The notes beneath the pieces are model-generated. The model had not been told where the DNA came from. It was given only the letters and a program-made list of their open reading frames with translations, and searched no databases. A stretch of 64,000 nt of DNA from Sapria himalayana. Lineage: Eukaryota > Streptophyta > Magnoliopsida > Malpighiales > Rafflesiaceae. This document shows positions 61,911 to 64,000 of the stretch, one piece after another. The first letter of the stretch is position 1; every line of letters starts with the position of its first letter. A program made the position numbers and the translations under genes. The stretch spans positions 1 through 64,000 of the forward strand of contig JAREIK010018588.1 in assembly GCA_029783825.1 (NCBI GenBank), given 5' to 3'.

Positions 61911-61990
61911 GTTTTCTTTAAGGAATGTAATATCTTGAATCTACTTTAGGTTGTAAAGAATTTTTTTGATAGAGAAGTTATTATTTATCA

Positions 61991-64000
61991 AAAGAAAACT
62001 ATCTATCTATCAATTTTTCTTCTATCTATCTTTCTATCTGTCTATTTATCTATCCATTTATCTATCTTTTTGTCTATTTGTCTATCTTTCTATCTGACTA
62101 TGTATATATCAATTAATTTGTATATCTATCTATTTGTCAATCTGTATATTTGTCTATCAATCTATCTGTCTGACTATCTCACTATCTTTATATCTTTCTA
62201 TTAGTCATCTATCTATCTATTTGTCTATCTGACAATCTGTTTATTTTTGTCTATCTTCTATATATATGTCTATATGTCTATCTGTCTATCTATCTATTTG
62301 TCCATATGTTTATTTTTCTATTTGTGTAACTATCTATTTATCTATCTGTATATCTATATATATATATATATCTATCTTCATCTAAAATCTATATATCTGT
62401 TTATTTATCTAACTGTCTATATATCTATTTGTCTATCTGTTTATCTATATATCTGACTATTTATTTATCTGACAATCTTTATATATATCTATCTATCTTT
62501 CAATCTATCTATTTGTCTATCTCTCTATCTATCTAACTGTCCATATGTCTATCAGTCTATCTTTCTATTTCTCTATTTATCTATCTATCTATATAGTCTA
62601 TCTGTATATCTATCTATCAGTCTATCTGTCTATCTTTTTGAATTTTTATCTTTTCATTGGTTTGTCTATCTATCTATCTATTTATCTATGTTGCTAGCTA
62701 TATATCTATTTATTGATTGATTTATCTATCTTTCTATCTAACTACCTATCTATCTATATTTCTTCCATCAATCTATATGGATATCTATATATCTATCTAT
62801 CTTTGTATATACTTATCTATCTATCTATCTCCTTATTTTGATATATTTATATATGGATATTTGTCTATCTATCTATCTCTCTATCTTTCTATCTATCTAT
62901 TTGTCTGTCTATCTATCTACATTTTGTCTATTAGTAAATCTATCTATTTTTCTATTTGTTTATCTATCTATTAGTCTATCTTACTATCTGTCTATCTATC
63001 AAATCTATATTCTATCTATCTATCTTTCAATCTATATGTTTGTTCCTATATTTGTCTATATCTACCTTTCTATTTATCTATATGTCTATTTGTATATCTA
63101 TGTATCAATCCATATATCTATTTTTTTATCTATCTATCTGTCTATATATCTATGTGTCTGTCTATCTATATATCTATTTAACAACTATATATCTGTTGAT
63201 ATGTCTTCTTTCTATTTATCTATCTGACTATTTTTCTATATATCTATTTGTCTATCTATCTATCTTTTTATTTGTCTATCTGTCCATCTATCTATCTATT
63301 TATTTTTTATCTATTTATATTGTCTATCTATCTTTATTTAATTTGTCTATCTATTTATCAATTTATCTTTTTATCTATCTACTTGTATATATCTCTATCT
63401 ATCTATCGATCTGACTATCTTTATATCTATCTAATTGTGTATATGTATATATGTCAATAAATCTATCTAGCTATCTATCTATCTGTGTGTCTGTCTATCT
63501 GTATATCTACCTATCTTACTATATTGCTATCTTGATATCTATCTATCTATATGTTTATTTATCATTATGTCTATCTATCTATCTGTCTACTTATCATTCT
63601 GTCTATCTGTCAATCTATCAATTTGCTTTTTATTTATCTAGCTATCTGTTTATTTGTATATCTATCTATCTATCGATTTGTCTATTTGTCTATCTATCTA
63701 TCTGAATATCTATCTGTCTATCTGTCTATTGGTCTATCTGAATATTTGTCTATCTATCTATCTGTCTGACTATATTACTAACTTTATATCTTTCAATTTG
63801 TCATCTATCTATCTATTTATCTATCTATATATTGATCATTCAGTCAATCAATCAATCAGTCTATCTGTCTATCTATCTACCTACCTATCTATCATTTTGT
63901 ATTATATCTATTTGTTTATCTGTTTATGTTTCAATGTGACTATCTTTCTATCCATCTATTTGTGTATATGTCTATCTATCTATCTATATGTCTATATATT
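61991..64000 (-). repeat. Degenerate GATA satellite, block 5, inverted (TATC on + strand)
   Basis: TATC monomers resume after the LINE and run to the window end. The block repeats the landmarks of 58041-59035 from 62685 onward. TCAATCAATCAATCAATCAG near 63844 is a pure TCAA run. No gene is present. Confidence 0.96.
62685..63600 (-). repeat. Higher-order unit, copy right of the LINE
   Basis: TCTATGTTGCTAGCTATA (62685), AACTACCTATCTATCTATAT, TTCTTCCATCAATCTATATG (near 62759), TGTATATACTTATC, AACAACTATATATC (near 63181), CTACTTGTAT (near 63380) and AATTGTGTATATGTATATAT (near 63433) match 58041-59035 in order. The shift is 4,644 bp, or about 1.7 kb once the 2.95-kb LINE is subtracted. Confidence 0.9.

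Larger units (their letters stand above)
59036..61990 (+). mobile_element. Decayed, internally deleted non-LTR retrotransposon (plant LINE)
   Basis: ORF1-like sequence (59535-60310), reverse transcriptase (60313-61110) and a zf-RVT-type tail (61111-61910) occur in this order on the + strand. The apurinic-type endonuclease and most of the ORF1 RNA-binding domain are missing between about 60305 and 60315, so one large internal deletion is likely. Several frameshifts and stops are present. TATC satellite of the same polarity lies on both sides, as expected for insertion into the array. I could not identify a clear poly(A) tail or target-site duplication at the right edge (TTATCAAAAGAAAACTATC). 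Confidence 0.9.

Noticed and set aside
35275..63769. Plus-strand Tyr-Leu-Ser-Ile frames across the right half
   Set aside because: Same cause as in the left half, with strand reversed because satellite polarity is reversed.

Overview
This is AT-rich eukaryotic nuclear DNA, most likely from a flowering plant. The evidence is a decayed Transposase_24 (En/Spm-type CACTA) gene, a decayed plant-type LINE (GAFIKGRLISDN reverse-transcriptase signature, zf-RVT tail), and one R2R3-MYB exon of the canonical 130 bp. No gene appears intact, and I saw no tRNA, rRNA, CRISPR array or bacterial-type operon. The species cannot be told from the sequence.

About 47 kb of the 64 kb is a very degenerate GATA/TATC tetranucleotide satellite. 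It reads GATA on the + strand at 1-9993, 10731-12652, 13389-14815 and 19473-31350. It reads TATC on the + strand at 35270-46335, 48343-59035 and 61991-64000. Substituted and slipped variants (GACA, AATA, GATT, GAAA, TATA, and CA/TG-rich blocks) form recognisable landmarks. These recur at distances of 0.5 to 3.2 kb, so the satellite has a higher-order repeat structure. The same landmarks occur in reverse complement in the right half, so the two halves are one repeat family in opposite orientations.

Layout: (1) GATA satellite, 1-9993. (2) A threefold tandem duplication, 7986-15549, whose unit is GATA satellite plus about 735 bp of unique sequence. (3) A CACTA-like element, 14816-19472, with an AT-rich interior, broken Transposase_24 exons, about 108-bp subterminal repeats and a CACTA-type right end. 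(4) GATA satellite with about 1.8-kb higher-order units, 19473-31350. (5) A pair of inverted, homologous terminal regions at 31351-31790 and 48005-48342. They enclose a MYB exon, a duplicated 375-bp unit, an octamer minisatellite, another exon-like fragment and 11 kb of TATC satellite. This may be a 17-kb gene-capturing transposon or a rearranged pair of element ends. (6) TATC satellite to 59035. (7) A decayed LINE, 59036-61990, inserted into the satellite. (8) TATC satellite to the end.

The parts do not form a pathway. They record satellite growth by segmental duplication, transposon insertion and decay, capture of gene fragments and at least one inversion. The many long reading frames over the satellite (Tyr-Leu-Ser-Ile repeats) arise because TATC repeats have no stop codon in any frame. 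They are not annotated as genes.
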